A stretch of DNA of 38,339 nucleotides from Desulfobacterales bacterium (GTDB lineage: Bacteria > Desulfobacterota > Desulfobacteria > Desulfobacterales > JAQWFD01), in assembly GCA_028704555.1 (NCBI GenBank), contig JAQWFD010000039.1, positions 1 to 38,339 on the forward strand. The letters are read 5' to 3'. Each line of letters starts with the position of its first letter. Positions within the stretch are counted from its first letter, which is position 1. Positions 1 to 8,183 of this stretch are shown here, in pieces. Both the position numbers and the translations under genes were made by a program. A model generated the notes under the pieces. It saw only the letters and a list, made by a program, of their open reading frames with translations, had not been told where the DNA came from and made no database searches.

Positions 1-201
1 CAGCAGATCCAGTGTTTTTGCTTCCTTCAGTATATGCGCGGGCGCGTCGATGTGGGTGCCGGTATGGGAAAAAAAAGTGAGCTTCTGTTCCCGGAAGCCA
101 ACCTCCTCGATCAGACAGACCGGTGTAAACAAAGGCGGTTCGGAGCCCGGATAAACCGGCATGCCCGGAGCCAGGGAATGCGTCAAGTCAACAATGTGCA
201 T
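1..201 (-). CDS. cyclase family protein (kynurenine formamidase-like), N-terminal part
   Basis: The minus strand encodes 67 residues running off the window start. They begin MHIVDLTHSLAPGMPVYPG and contain HTGTHIDAPAHI near residues 46-57. The HxGTHxDAPxH motif binds the catalytic metal in the cyclase/kynurenine formamidase family (PF04199), which hydrolyses amide or lactone-like bonds; family members range from tryptophan catabolism to polyketide work, so the substrate cannot be named. The ATG at 201 is supported by a purine-rich ribosome site (GGAAGGAAG) a few bases upstream. Family members are usually about 200-260 residues, so roughly the first third is present. A miniature element (285-539) lies just upstream and may separate the gene from its original promoter. 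Confidence 0.85.
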   Translation of the reverse strand, partial: MHIVDLTHSLAPGMPVYPGSEPPLFTPVCLIEEVGFREQKLTFFSHTGTHIDAPAHILKEAKTLDLL

Positions 202-284
202 TTGTTTCTTCCTTCCGTAAACCGTCGGGTGTATAATTACATTTTATATTAGCAGCGTTGCGTTTGAAAGGCGATATGAAATTT

Positions 285-539
285 GGGCTTGATCATAACT
301 GCGGCCACCATGTCACGGGGTCCGTCCCGCCCCATTGCCGGCTTCTCCAGCACGATCCGGGGGATGCCGGGCCCATGAAGCTAAAGCGCAAAAGCTCGGC
401 AAGCCTCAAACAGTTTGCGCTTCTTAACGCTTCATGGCCCCGACATCTTTTCCCCGGATCGTGCCATGTCGTACGCCGGTAACGGGCGGGACTTCGAGGC
501 TACGCACAGCAAAATATGGCCGCAGTTATGATCAAGCCC
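285..539. mobile_element. family-1 miniature inverted-repeat element, copy A
   Basis: This 255-bp non-coding element starts GGGCTTGATCATAACTGCGG and ends with the inverse complement. It is flanked by a perfect 8-bp direct repeat TGAAATTT (277-284 and 540-547). Its interior is also an imperfect palindrome (for example CCCATGAAG near 371 against CTTCATGG near 430), so the whole element can fold into one long hairpin. It has no transposase. The closest relative is the inverted copy at 24836-25089. The 8-bp AT-rich duplication would fit a MITE mobilised by an ISL3- or similar-family transposase, but that assignment is an inference. Confidence 0.9.
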
Positions 540-585
540 TGAAATTTTAACCGAAACTTTCCATATACCATCCGGCCGCCGGTTT

Positions 586-711
586 TCAGCAGGTTCGGGC
601 ATGCGTCAGGTACAGGACGTCTTCCGGCAGGATGATGTGGTACCAGACAATTGCAATGTTGCAATGCCAGCAAAGCATGCTGCCACATTTATGAGGTTCA
701 AAATGCGACAT
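586..711 (-). CDS. possible 41-residue Cys-rich small protein
   Basis: A short minus-strand frame encodes 41 residues starting MSHFEPHKCGSMLCWHC and ending YLTHARTC. It has four cysteines and several histidines, which would suit a small metal-binding peptide. The ribosome site is weak (GGA seven bases before the ATG), and I recognise no family. It lies in the 350-bp gap between the element at 285-539 and the divergent sigma-54 activator gene, so it may be chance reading of regulatory DNA. The same frame is open further upstream, to about 888. Confidence 0.2.
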   Translation of the reverse strand: MSHFEPHKCGSMLCWHCNIAIVWYHIILPEDVLYLTHARTC

Positions 712-896
712 GAGATCATCCGCCCGACCCGGTACGGGAAATTTTCGGAATCCCAAGGGCGATCGGTCCGGACCGAACCGGATACTTTCCTCGAAGCTTT
801 CCTTTTGTTTCGGTGATTTTTTTGCTAAGTAACGGGTATTAAATAAATTGTATAAAATCAGATTCAAACCGTCCGCCTGATCCGGCAATCATCATT

Positions 897-2282
897 ATGA
901 AAAAAAAGACACTGAAAAGCATTCCTAACTTTGTAACGGATATTATCCTCGAGAGTATTTCCGAAGGCGTGTTTACCGTCGATCATGAATGGCGGATTAC
1001 CTCGTTTAACCGGGCTGCCGAACAGATTACCGGTATTTCCCGCGGGGAAGCCGTCGGAAAACATTGCTGGGATGTGTTCCGGTCCAACATGTGTGAAATC
1101 GACTGTGCACTTCGTCGCACCATGAAGCAGGGGAAACCGTTTGTGGACACTGCGACCTATATCGTAAACAGCGAAAAAAGAAGTATCCCGGTCGTCGTAT
1201 GCACTTCGCTGTTAAAGGATGAGAATGGTACGGTTCTGGGGGGGGTGGAAACGTTTCGCGACATGAGTATGGTCGAAGAACTCCGCCGGAAACTGGATGC
1301 CCGGAATCAGATCGGCGATATGGTCAGCCGCAGTCCTGCGATGCATAAAATATTTGCCATTTTACCCCAGGTGGCCGAAAGCGGAAGCACGGTGTTGATT
1401 CAGGGGGAAACGGGCACCGGCAAAGAACTGCTGGCCCGTGCCCTTCACGCCTTAAGCCCGCGAAAGGATAAACCCTTTGTGGCTATCAACTGCGGGGCGC
1501 TTCCCGATACCCTTCTGGAATCAGAACTTTTTGGTTACAAAGCCGGTGCGTTTACTGATGCCCGCAAAGACAAATCCGGGCATTTTGAACGGGCCCGGGG
1601 GGGAAGCATTTTTCTGGATGAAATCGGGGATATCAGCCCGGCATTTCAGGTGAGATTGCTGCGGGTCCTTCAGGAACGTACCTTTTATCCGCTGGGGAGC
1701 ACAAAACCGGAAAATGCGGATGTGAGAATCATCGCTGCCTCCAATAAAGATCTGGACGAACTGGTGAAAGCGGGTTCCTTTCGGGAGGATCTGTTTTATC
1801 GCATCCATGTGGTTCGGCTGGATCTGCCCCCGCTTCGGCACCGTAAGGAGGATATCCCCCTGCTGGCAGAGCACTTTATCCAGCGTCTTAATCTGCAGAG
1901 AGGTCGGACTGTCCAGGGCTTGAGTCATGAAGCGCTGACTGTCTTGATGACCTATGATTATCCTGGAAATATCAGGGAGTTGGAAAATATTATCGAACAT
2001 ACCTTTGTATTATGTCAGGAGGGTATTATCGATACCAGCTGTCTTCCCGAGCGGGTTACCGGACAAATGGTGTCGCCGGTAATATCCGACACCGTTGACG
2101 ATGCGCTGAAAACCGTTGAAACGCAGATGATCATCGAGGCGTTGAAGCGAAATCATTATAACCGGCTTGCGGCGGCAAGGGATCTCGGGATTCATAAGAG
2201 CACGCTGTTCCGGAAAATCAAGGCCATGGAGATTGACCTGCCCAAAATCGATGGACGAACCTGCCAGAAAAAAAAGTTGTAA
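897..2282 (+). CDS. PAS domain sigma-54-dependent Fis-family transcriptional activator
   Basis: This 461-residue bacterial enhancer-binding protein activates RNA polymerase carrying sigma-54 (RpoN). A PAS sensor covers about residues 13-125 and carries a cysteine cluster (C57, C66, C70). The AAA+ domain covers about 141-380, with Walker A GETGTGKE at 170-177, the sigma-54 contact loop GAFTDA at 217-222 (a variant of GAFTGA) and Walker B FLDEIGD at 239-245. A Fis-type helix-turn-helix lies at about 413-443. There is no receiver domain, so it probably senses a ligand or redox state directly. The ATG at 897 has little ribosome-site support. Two good -24/-12 promoters follow immediately downstream (2442 and 3506), making the adjacent genes its likely targets. 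Confidence 0.93.
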   Translation: MKKKTLKSIPNFVTDIILESISEGVFTVDHEWRITSFNRAAEQITGISRGEAVGKHCWDVFRSNMCEIDCALRRTMKQGKPFVDTATYIVNSEKRSIPVVVCTSLLKDENGTVLGGVETFRDMSMVEELRRKLDARNQIGDMVSRSPAMHKIFAILPQVAESGSTVLIQGETGTGKELLARALHALSPRKDKPFVAINCGALPDTLLESELFGYKAGAFTDARKDKSGHFERARGGSIFLDEIGDISPAFQVRLLRVLQERTFYPLGSTKPENADVRIIAASNKDLDELVKAGSFREDLFYRIHVVRLDLPPLRHRKEDIPLLAEHFIQRLNLQRGRTVQGLSHEALTVLMTYDYPGNIRELENIIEHTFVLCQEGIIDTSCLPERVTGQMVSPVISDTVDDALKTVETQMIIEALKRNHYNRLAAARDLGIHKSTLFRKIKAMEIDLPKIDGRTCQKKKL

Positions 2283-2441
2283 TAGCGCATACATACGACC
2301 CTGTCGATTCAAAGCGTCTTGAAATTGCGACCGTAAAACGACCTCCCGGTTGGATTTATCGTGAAACCTGCTGCCCGAAATTCTATTAACCCACTGAAAA
2401 TAAAATAAATAATCTATTCGGTTCAGATTGAAAAAATTCCC

Positions 2442-2457
2442 TGGCATGCAGATTGCT
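2442..2457 (+). promoter_or_regulatory. sigma-54 (-24/-12) promoter
   Basis: TGGCAT, five bases, then TTGCT matches the RpoN consensus TGGCAC-N5-TTGCW with correct spacing. Transcription would start near 2469, about 20 bp before the NifX-like start codon at 2490. The promoter lies 160 bp after the gene for a sigma-54 activator. Confidence 0.75.
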
Positions 2458-2489
2458 TTGCTAATTAGTCAGGACAGAGGGTAACCGCA

Positions 2490-2757
2490 ATGAAAATGGC
2501 GCTGAGCGTTCGGGAAGATTGAATTTCACCGCTGTGTGGTTCGGCGCAGCGGTTTTTGATGGTGAATGCCATGACCGGACACATTACAGACCGCCGGCAT
2601 ATGAACGGGTTGGCCTTGAATCAGTGGTTTTAACGGCCTTAAAGCTGTATGAAACCGGGTCTCACGGATTTAATTTGCGGCGTCCCATATCCCGGGATTC
2701 ATTTGGCCCCCGAAAAGGATCGGGGGGTGGCAAGGGTGGTGGCAAAAACGGATCATA
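2490..2757 (+). pseudogene. decayed NifX/dinitrogenase Fe-Mo cofactor biosynthesis-type protein
   Basis: One reading frame starts MKMALSVRED and, after an in-frame TGA, continues ISPLCGSAQRFLMVNAMTG. It meets two TAA codons near 2627-2638 and then resumes in the same frame with DLICGVPYPG. These blocks resemble the family pattern MKIALSVW..RISPVFD.A..FLVVD..G...LICG of NifX/NifB-C-terminal-like proteins. At least three in-frame stops and no clear C-terminus indicate decay; the TGA may derive from CGA (Arg). Such proteins commonly sit beside DUF5320 genes, as here (start 2785). It follows a sigma-54 promoter and has a purine-rich ribosome site (AGAGGG). The match is by eye. Confidence 0.55.
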
Positions 2758-2784
2758 ATGGTAATGCATACAGGGAGGCAAACG

Positions 2785-3096
2785 ATGCCAGGTGGAGATA
2801 GAACAGGTCCGGCAGGAATGGGATCTATGACAGGACGAGGTATCGGCTATTGCGCCGGTTATCCGGCGCCGCGGTACGGGCATCCCGGTTATGGCCGTGG
2901 AATTGGATTGGATCGGGGCTTCCGGGGCGGTCGGGGAGGCGGGTATGGATATGGTTGGTCCAATACCATTTCGTTTCCGGGGCTGTCGTTCCGTGAGCAG
3001 GCGTTGCAGGCTCTTAAAATTCGGGTTTCATATCTCGGGGGGGCATTGGAGACGATCGAAAAACAAATCTCTAATCTTGAAGACGCCGGGGAGTGA
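2785..3096 (+). CDS. DUF5320 glycine-rich small protein
   Basis: This 103-residue protein begins MPGGDRTGPAGMGSMTGRG, the hallmark start of the DUF5320 family of anaerobes. A Gly/Arg/Tyr-rich segment (about residues 20-65) follows, and then a predicted helical tail with heptad character (SFREQALQALKIRVSYLGGALETIEK). The function is unknown; in sulfate reducers and methanogens these genes sit beside NifX-like and Mrp/NBP35 ATPase genes, suggesting a role with metal or Fe-S cofactors. The start at 2785 is chosen over an upstream in-frame ATG because AGGGAGG lies seven bases before it and the family N-terminus begins here. It is probably transcribed from the sigma-54 promoter at 2442. Confidence 0.85.
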   Translation: MPGGDRTGPAGMGSMTGRGIGYCAGYPAPRYGHPGYGRGIGLDRGFRGGRGGGYGYGWSNTISFPGLSFREQALQALKIRVSYLGGALETIEKQISNLEDAGE

Positions 3097-3153
3097 GCTT
3101 GAATTTTGAATTGCTCCGGGGTGTGGATAAAATTTGTCGTACTTCCCCGGTAT

Positions 3154-3199
3154 CACCCGATGTCGGGGGCGGCGGGTGTCTTGTTGATTTTTTGACTTA
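3154..3199 (+). terminator. possible Rho-independent terminator after the DUF5320 gene
   Basis: The stem CACCCG (3154-3159) pairs with CGGGTG (3173-3178) across a G-rich loop and is followed by a T-rich run (3179-3199). The stem is only six base pairs, so the call is tentative. The rest of the gap up to 3505 holds nothing I can identify. Confidence 0.4.
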
Positions 3200-3505
3200 T
3201 GAAATGCGGATATTGTGTAATCAAAGGTCAAAGGCGCAAAGGGGTCAAGTTTTCGTTTGACTCTTTTTCCCGAAGCCGGTTTTTCAATTTTTACATCAGG
3301 TTGCGTTGAATTTTCACATGGATGTAAGTGGCCTCCCGTGGGATCTACATAAATGTTGCATTTTTTCTCACATCCCCTTCTGCTTTCCGGATTGTTTCAT
3401 TGGTTTTTTCATAGAAATCTACCGCTGGAATCCTTGCAGATGGCTGATTCGTACCGGCTGAAAAACCGATTCGGCTTTCTGATTTGATAACCCGCGGTAT
3501 TGATC

Positions 3506-3521
3506 TGGCACATGAGTTGCA
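3506..3521 (+). promoter_or_regulatory. sigma-54 (-24/-12) promoter
   Basis: TGGCAC, five bases, then TTGCA is a perfect match to the RpoN consensus with correct spacing. It lies about 105 bp upstream of the amidotransferase start at 3625, so that gene is the likely target. Confidence 0.8.
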
Positions 3522-3624
3522 TTTTTGCGTTAACGGGCCGTTTCGTTATCCGGAAAGGTGTGGGGCCCATGTTGCCAAGCGGATCTGAATTACGCAATCA
3601 GGAAAAAAGGATGGGGAACAAGTC

Positions 3625-4401
3625 ATGAAACGGTTACTGATTATCAAGGCCGGCACGACGTTTACCTCCCTTGCCTCGCGGCTGGGGGATTTTGATACAT
3701 GGGTCATCAATCATATGTACTATGCCGGCGATATCATCTCTGTCGTTGATGGCTGCTCGGGTTGTGAACTGCCGGATTCCCGCCGGTATGGCGGCATCAT
3801 CGTGACCGGTTCTCATTCGATGGTGACCGATGGGGAACCCTGGAGCGAGCAGCTGGCCGCATGGATACACCAGGCTGTAACACAGGAAATTCCCCTGCTG
3901 GGGATCTGTTACGGACACCAGCTCCTGGCGTATGCCATGGGCGGCACCGTCGGTTACCACACGGGGGGGATGGAAATCGGAACGGTCAGAATCGAATTAA
4001 ATTCCGCGGGAATTCATGACCCGCTGCTGGGTACGCTGCCCGCATCGTTTTACGCGCATGTCTGCCATTCTCAGACAGTTTTGCAATTGCCGGAATCAGC
4101 AACGGTTCTGGCCTCGAACGCCTTTGATCCCCATCATGCGTTTGCTGTCGGTACCTGCGCCTGGGGAGTTCAGTTTCACCCCGAATTTGATGCCGAAATT
4201 GTATCCGAATACATTACGGAGATGGCTTCGGATCTGGAAAAAATGGGGATACAGGCAGTCAGCTGTTACGCCGGTGTCCGCCAAACGCTTCGCTCCAATC
4301 AGCTTCTCGAAGCATTTTTTAATTTTTGTAAACAAAGGGACAATGAAAAAGGGACCGACTGGAAATTTTCCTCAGACAGATGCCCTGAAGTTTCTGTTTA
4401 G
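3625..4401 (+). CDS. class I glutamine amidotransferase (GMP-synthase-like)
   Basis: This 258-residue stand-alone class I glutaminase-type protein has the nucleophile elbow GICYGHQLL (Cys95) and the catalytic pair in QFHPEF (His185, Glu187). That completes the Cys-His-Glu triad that releases ammonia from glutamine. No synthase domain is attached; family members act on gamma-glutamyl compounds or as free amidotransferases, so the substrate is unknown. Transcription probably starts at the sigma-54 promoter at 3506. The stop codon TAG (4399-4401) lies at the junction with a family-2 miniature element, so the last residues may differ from the ancestral C-terminus. The core domain ends near residue 240, so activity need not be affected. 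Confidence 0.88.
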   Translation: MKRLLIIKAGTTFTSLASRLGDFDTWVINHMYYAGDIISVVDGCSGCELPDSRRYGGIIVTGSHSMVTDGEPWSEQLAAWIHQAVTQEIPLLGICYGHQLLAYAMGGTVGYHTGGMEIGTVRIELNSAGIHDPLLGTLPASFYAHVCHSQTVLQLPESATVLASNAFDPHHAFAVGTCAWGVQFHPEFDAEIVSEYITEMASDLEKMGIQAVSCYAGVRQTLRSNQLLEAFFNFCKQRDNEKGTDWKFSSDRCPEVSV

Positions 4402-4558
4402 GGTTCGCTCAGAAATAAGTTCGCAATTTTAAGTATTGAGGCGCTTGTCTGGCAAGGCACGAAAGCGCAGGAATATCAAGCATATTCCGAGCGTTCGTAA
4501 CGCAGCCAGACAGGATGCATCGGCGCTTAAAATGTGAAGTTATTTTTGAGTGAGCCCT
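4401..4558. mobile_element. family-2 miniature inverted-repeat element, copy A
   Basis: This 158-bp non-coding element begins GGGTTCGCTCAGAAATAAG and ends with a closely matching inverse complement. It is flanked by TA on both sides (4399-4400 and 4559-4560). The interior is palindromic (GTCTGGC near 4446 against GCCAGAC near 4504; GGAATAT against ATATTCC at the centre). A second copy, in the opposite orientation, spans 24701-25121. TA flanks are typical of IS630/Tc1-mariner-type transposition, so it may be a MITE of that group; no transposase is present. Confidence 0.82.
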
Positions 4559-4560
4559 TA

Positions 4561-4875
4561 GGGCCACGCCTTTGTCGAGGACGACAGCTACCCTGTCATT
4601 TCCGATCAGGCAGAAAATTCGATACGGTCATTTGGTTTTTCCGGATTTATTGATAAACGCGCGAAGCGTTGACGATATCGATCAGGCCGTATCGATCAGA
4701 AAAGCGCTGTTATGGATTGACAGCACAGCCATACCATCGTACAACTCCTGTTGTTCGGGCATCTTCCCCGATTGATTTCCTGCGGAACGGGAATTTCAGC
4801 CCATCAGATCCTGATGTGATTTTGCCTCCGGCAAAGCAATCCGACCCCATACAATTTTGTTGAAGGAATGATATT
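4561..4875. other. intergenic region without recognised gene
   Basis: These 315 bases between the family-2 element and dapL contain short open frames but none with a recognisable family or ribosome site. The inverted pair around GATATCGATC...GTATCGATC (about 4673-4698) could be an operator. I see no convincing promoter for dapL. Confidence 0.4.
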
Positions 4876-6096
4876 ATGATTAAAATTAATGAAAATTATC
4901 TGAGACTTCAGTCCTCTTATCTGTTTACGGATATCGCCCACCGGGTTGCTGCCTTTCAGAAGGCCAATCCGGATCAGGAAGTGATTAAGCTGGGTATCGG
5001 CGATGTGACCCGGGCCCTTCCCGGTGCCTGTATCGAGGCCTTTCACAGGGCAGTGGATGAAATGGCCGATGACGGCAAATTTCGCGGATACGGCCCGGAG
5101 CAGGGATATGCGTTTTTGCGTGAAACGATCGCCCGTCATGATTTTCAGGATCGGGGAGCGGCCATCTCGGCGGATGAAATTTTTATCAGCGACGGGGCTA
5201 AATGCGATACCGGAAACATTCAGGAAATTTTTGGCGCAGATATCCGGATAGCGGTTCCGGACCCGGTTTACCCGGTTTATGTGGATACCAACGTCATGGC
5301 CGGCCGGGCCGGGGAATTTAAAAACGGCAGATATGAGGGGCTGTATTATCTGGACAGCACCCGGGAAAACGGTTTTGTTCCTGCGCCGCCTCAATCACCG
5401 GTGGATTTGATTTATCTGTGCTTTCCCAACAATCCCACCGGTGTTGCCATTACCCGCGATCAGCTGAAGGCCTGGGTGGACTATGCCCGGGAGCATCGGG
5501 CGCTGATTCTTTTTGATGCGGCGTATGAGGCTTTTATCCGGGATGAGCGTCTTCCCCGGTCCATTTATGAAATCGACGGGGCCAGAGAGGTGGCCATCGA
5601 GTTCAGGAGTTTTTCTAAAACCGCCGGATTTACCGGAACCCGGTGTGCGTTTACGGTCGTGCCAAAAGACTGCATGGCCTATGATGCAGCGGGTGAAAAA
5701 CATGACCTGCACTCTCTGTGGAACCGCCGTCACTGCACGAAGTTCAACGGCGTGTCCTATCCGGTTCAACGGGCGGCCGAGGCGATTTACAGCAATGAGG
5801 GGAAATGGCAGATCCGCGAGCTGGTTGATTATTATCTGAAAAATGCCGCGTTGATCCGCAGCGAGATGACCGCGATGGGATTTGACTGTGTGGGGGGAGA
5901 AAACTCTCCGTACATCTGGGTCGACGGCAGCCGGGATTCGTGGGAGTTTTTTGACCTGCTGCTGAAAAGAGCCGGCGTGGTCTGTACGCCCGGCGCGGGA
6001 TTCGGTAAATGCGGTCAGGGTTTTATCCGCATCAGCGCGTTTAACCACTATGAAAACGTTCAGCGGGCCATGGCCCGGATCAAGACGGCGCTGTAG
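4876..6096 (+). CDS. dapL: LL-diaminopimelate aminotransferase
   Basis: This 406-residue fold-type I PLP enzyme converts tetrahydrodipicolinate directly to LL-diaminopimelate with glutamate as amino donor, giving lysine and peptidoglycan precursors. Visible residues include the N-terminal substrate-loop region [26 protein letters not shown] with Asn185, Asp214 and Tyr217 (FDAAYEAF), and the PLP lysine K248 in [12 protein letters not shown]. The length matches the family (about 400-410). A GAAGGAA ribosome site precedes the ATG. It is followed by a strong terminator, so it is probably monocistronic. DapL is common in Desulfobacterota, chlamydiae and plants. Confidence 0.95.
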   Translation: MIKINENYLRLQSSYLFTDIAHRVAAFQKANPDQEVIKLGIGDVTRALPGACIEAFHRAVDEMADDGKFRGYGPEQGYAFLRETIARHDFQDRGAAISADEIFISDGAKCDTGNIQEIFGADIRIAVPDPVYPVYVDTNVMAGRAGEFKNGRYEGLYYLDSTRENGFVPAPPQSPVDLIYLCFPNNPTGVAITRDQLKAWVDYAREHRALILFDAAYEAFIRDERLPRSIYEIDGAREVAIEFRSFSKTAGFTGTRCAFTVVPKDCMAYDAAGEKHDLHSLWNRRHCTKFNGVSYPVQRAAEAIYSNEGKWQIRELVDYYLKNAALIRSEMTAMGFDCVGGENSPYIWVDGSRDSWEFFDLLLKRAGVVCTPGAGFGKCGQGFIRISAFNHYENVQRAMARIKTAL

Positions 6097-6122
6097 CGGT
6101 TTGACATTTAAAAGAAGCGTTA

Positions 6123-6161
6123 AAAAAAGCCCGGCGGGTAAGCTGTCTTCCGGGCTTTTTG
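6123..6161. terminator. bidirectional Rho-independent terminator
   Basis: AAAAAGCCCGG and CCGGGCTTTTT form an 11-bp stem with A and T tracts on either side. It lies between dapL and the convergent DUF488 gene and can serve both strands. Confidence 0.9.
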
Positions 6162-6239
6162 CGTTATGGTCGAAACGGTTTTTCTGCGTGGGAGAAAAAG
6201 AGTCAAACGGAGACTTGACCCCTTATTTTTCCGTGCAGG

Positions 6240-6821
6240 TCAGGATGGCTGTGTGCAGGCGATTCGCCGGGCCTGTTTGTCGTAAGCCAGCTGAATCCGG
6301 TCTTCGGTGGTGTCAAAAAGGCTCTGCTGCGGAATTTTCATCAGTTTCATCAACCGGTTTTCGGCATCCTGTTGGGTTTCCAGGCTACCGTCGTCGAGAA
6401 TATGGGAGATGCTTACGGGCTGGTGTCGAAGCTGCCGGCATATGAGAATCATTCGATGACAGGTCACCGGGTCCTTTTCCGCACACATCAGGGCGACTCG
6501 TTCCGCGTGGATGTGCTTCCACAGCCTTGTCATTCCGGTTTTAAAAATATCCGTTCTGGCCAGCAGGTCATATTGTATCCTGCCGTTCCGGCAGCAGGCC
6601 GGATCCGTAGAGCGATGGCCCAGTTCACGCCCCAGAAATAAATACTTGATGCCGTGTGAATTCAAATCCCGCATGAGAGTATCTTTTGTAAACCGGGGAT
6701 TGTATCTGCTGTAAGGGGATGAGCGCACATCACAGACCGTGGTGATCTCATACTGTTTCAGCAGATTGGTAAACCGGCGGGGGCTGTGGGTTGAGTAACC
6801 GATAGTGTAAACGGAGATCAT
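6240..6821 (-). CDS. DUF488 domain-containing protein
   Basis: The protein is 193 residues from the chosen start. It begins MISVYTIGYSTHSPRRF and includes CDVRSSPYSRYNPRF, YLFLGRELGH and ALMCAEKDPVTCHR, all signatures of DUF488. The family has a conserved cysteine/arginine site and is of uncertain biochemical role. An in-frame ATG lies 51 bp upstream (6872), but family proteins begin with the V-x-TIGYS strand, so the inner start at 6821 is preferred. It converges on dapL across the shared terminator. Confidence 0.85.
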   Translation of the reverse strand: MISVYTIGYSTHSPRRFTNLLKQYEITTVCDVRSSPYSRYNPRFTKDTLMRDLNSHGIKYLFLGRELGHRSTDPACCRNGRIQYDLLARTDIFKTGMTRLWKHIHAERVALMCAEKDPVTCHRMILICRQLRHQPVSISHILDDGSLETQQDAENRLMKLMKIPQQSLFDTTEDRIQLAYDKQARRIACTQPS

Positions 6822-7118
6822 TGCATTATTTATCCGATGTAAGGTTGATGGTTTTGTAAAAAGTAGCCGCATCCGTCATTTCTGTGCGGGAGTTCGGAAC
6901 ATGTTGAAATGACAGTTGTCTTATTTTCAGGAAAATGGCAAATAAGGGCTGAATATAACCTTTTACAAGGGCATCAAAGTTGTTATAGGAATTTTGTTTT
7001 TCCCGTTTATTTTTTTCTTATAACATAAACAGGGCGTTGGCGGAACCGGTTTGTTTCAAGTGGCTGAGGATGGCGTTTTTTACCGGAAGAACAAAGAGAT
7101 TTTCAACCGACGGTTAAA

Positions 7119-7147
7119 TTGACATTTCCCCCAAATGGCCCTATGAA
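7119..7147 (+). promoter_or_regulatory. sigma-70-type promoter of the AEC permease gene
   Basis: TTGACA (7119-7124) is followed 17 bases later by TATGAA (7142-7147), a near-consensus housekeeping promoter. Transcription would start about 35 bp before the permease start codon. Confidence 0.65.
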
Positions 7148-7188
7148 GAGTTGTCCCGGAATAATGGGAATAATCGTTTAACAGAAAG

Positions 7189-8124
7189 ATGAGTTCGGTT
7201 CTGATGGATGCGTTTTCGTTAATAGTAATCAAGTTGATTCCCCTTTACCTGATCATGCTGACCGGATTTCTGGCCGGGCGGTTTCTGAGTGTGAGCGCCG
7301 AAACCATTGCCAACCTTTTAATCTATGTGATTTCGCCGGTTGTTTACCTGGGATATGTATCCACCGTGCCCATCAGCATTTCCACACTCAGCTTGCCGGT
7401 TCTGGTATTTGTCCTGTGTACGGTGATGGAGGTCGTGTTTTACTTTTTTTCCCGGTTGTTTTTCCGGGATGCGACGGTCAACCTGGTGGCTGTATCGGCG
7501 GCTACCGCAAATTCGGGCTATTTTGGAATTCCCCTGTTTCTGCTTCTGTTCGGGGACCAGGGCCTGGGGGTCTATATGTTGGCCATCACGGGGATGCTGA
7601 TATTCCAATTGACTCTGGGGTATTATGTCATTGCCCGCGGCAATTTTACCGTTGCCGACAGTCTCAAAAAGATGCTGACCCTGCCGCCGGTCTATGCGGT
7701 CATCATCGGGGTGATCCTGTCTGTGACACACACCTCCCTGCCGCCGGTTGTGGTGGACATGATCGGAAATTTCCGCAGTGCCTACATGGTCCTGGGGGTA
7801 ATGATGATCGGTCTGTCCATCGCCGGGATTCGCCATTTCAGTATTGACTGGCGCTATATTTCGATCACCTTTTTTGCCAAATTTCTTGTCTGGCCCCTGC
7901 TGGTGGCCATCGTGATCGGTGCGGACCGGTATATGTTCCGGATGTTCAATCCCTTGATCTACAACTGCCTGATCATTCTGGCGGTGGTGCCACTGCTGGT
8001 CGATCTGGTGCTGTTTGCTACGCAGCTACGGGTCGAGCCGGAAAAAGCCGCTACGGGCGTATTCCTCAGCACGCTGTTTGCGTTAGTCTATATTCCGGTG
8101 GCGTGCATGCTGTTCATTCGATAA
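7189..8124 (+). CDS. AEC family transporter (auxin efflux carrier-like permease)
   Basis: This 311-residue integral membrane protein has about ten hydrophobic segments. It carries the AEC/PF03547 pattern of an N-terminal half, a central hydrophilic region near the middle (about 150-165) and a C-terminal half. Motifs include FLAGRFL, ANSGYFGIPL (near 106-115, a conserved substrate-pathway motif) and GLSIAGI. Bacterial members (MdcF-like, malate permeases) export or import organic anions; the substrate here is unknown. It has its own promoter (7119) and a modest ribosome site (AGAAAG). It stands alone and is convergent with the Fe-S protein gene. Confidence 0.88.
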   Translation: MSSVLMDAFSLIVIKLIPLYLIMLTGFLAGRFLSVSAETIANLLIYVISPVVYLGYVSTVPISISTLSLPVLVFVLCTVMEVVFYFFSRLFFRDATVNLVAVSAATANSGYFGIPLFLLLFGDQGLGVYMLAITGMLIFQLTLGYYVIARGNFTVADSLKKMLTLPPVYAVIIGVILSVTHTSLPPVVVDMIGNFRSAYMVLGVMMIGLSIAGIRHFSIDWRYISITFFAKFLVWPLLVAIVIGADRYMFRMFNPLIYNCLIILAVVPLLVDLVLFATQLRVEPEKAATGVFLSTLFALVYIPVACMLFIR

Positions 8125-8183
8125 AAGTTCCTTGCTTCTTATCTTTTGCCTCAAACGAAGTGGCCCTCCAGCGATAGCGGTCC

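Noticed and set aside
764..775. Perfect palindrome CGGTCCGGACCG upstream of the sigma-54 activator gene
   Set aside because: A single short palindrome in GC-rich DNA with no second copy; not enough to call an operator.
2490..2757. Selenocysteine at the in-frame TGA of the NifX-like frame
   Set aside because: Two further in-frame TAA stops show the gene is decayed, and the aligned family position is Arg/Trp, not Cys.
4572..4775. 67-residue open frame after the family-2 element
   Set aside because: No ribosome site, no family resemblance, and overlapping alternatives in another frame.
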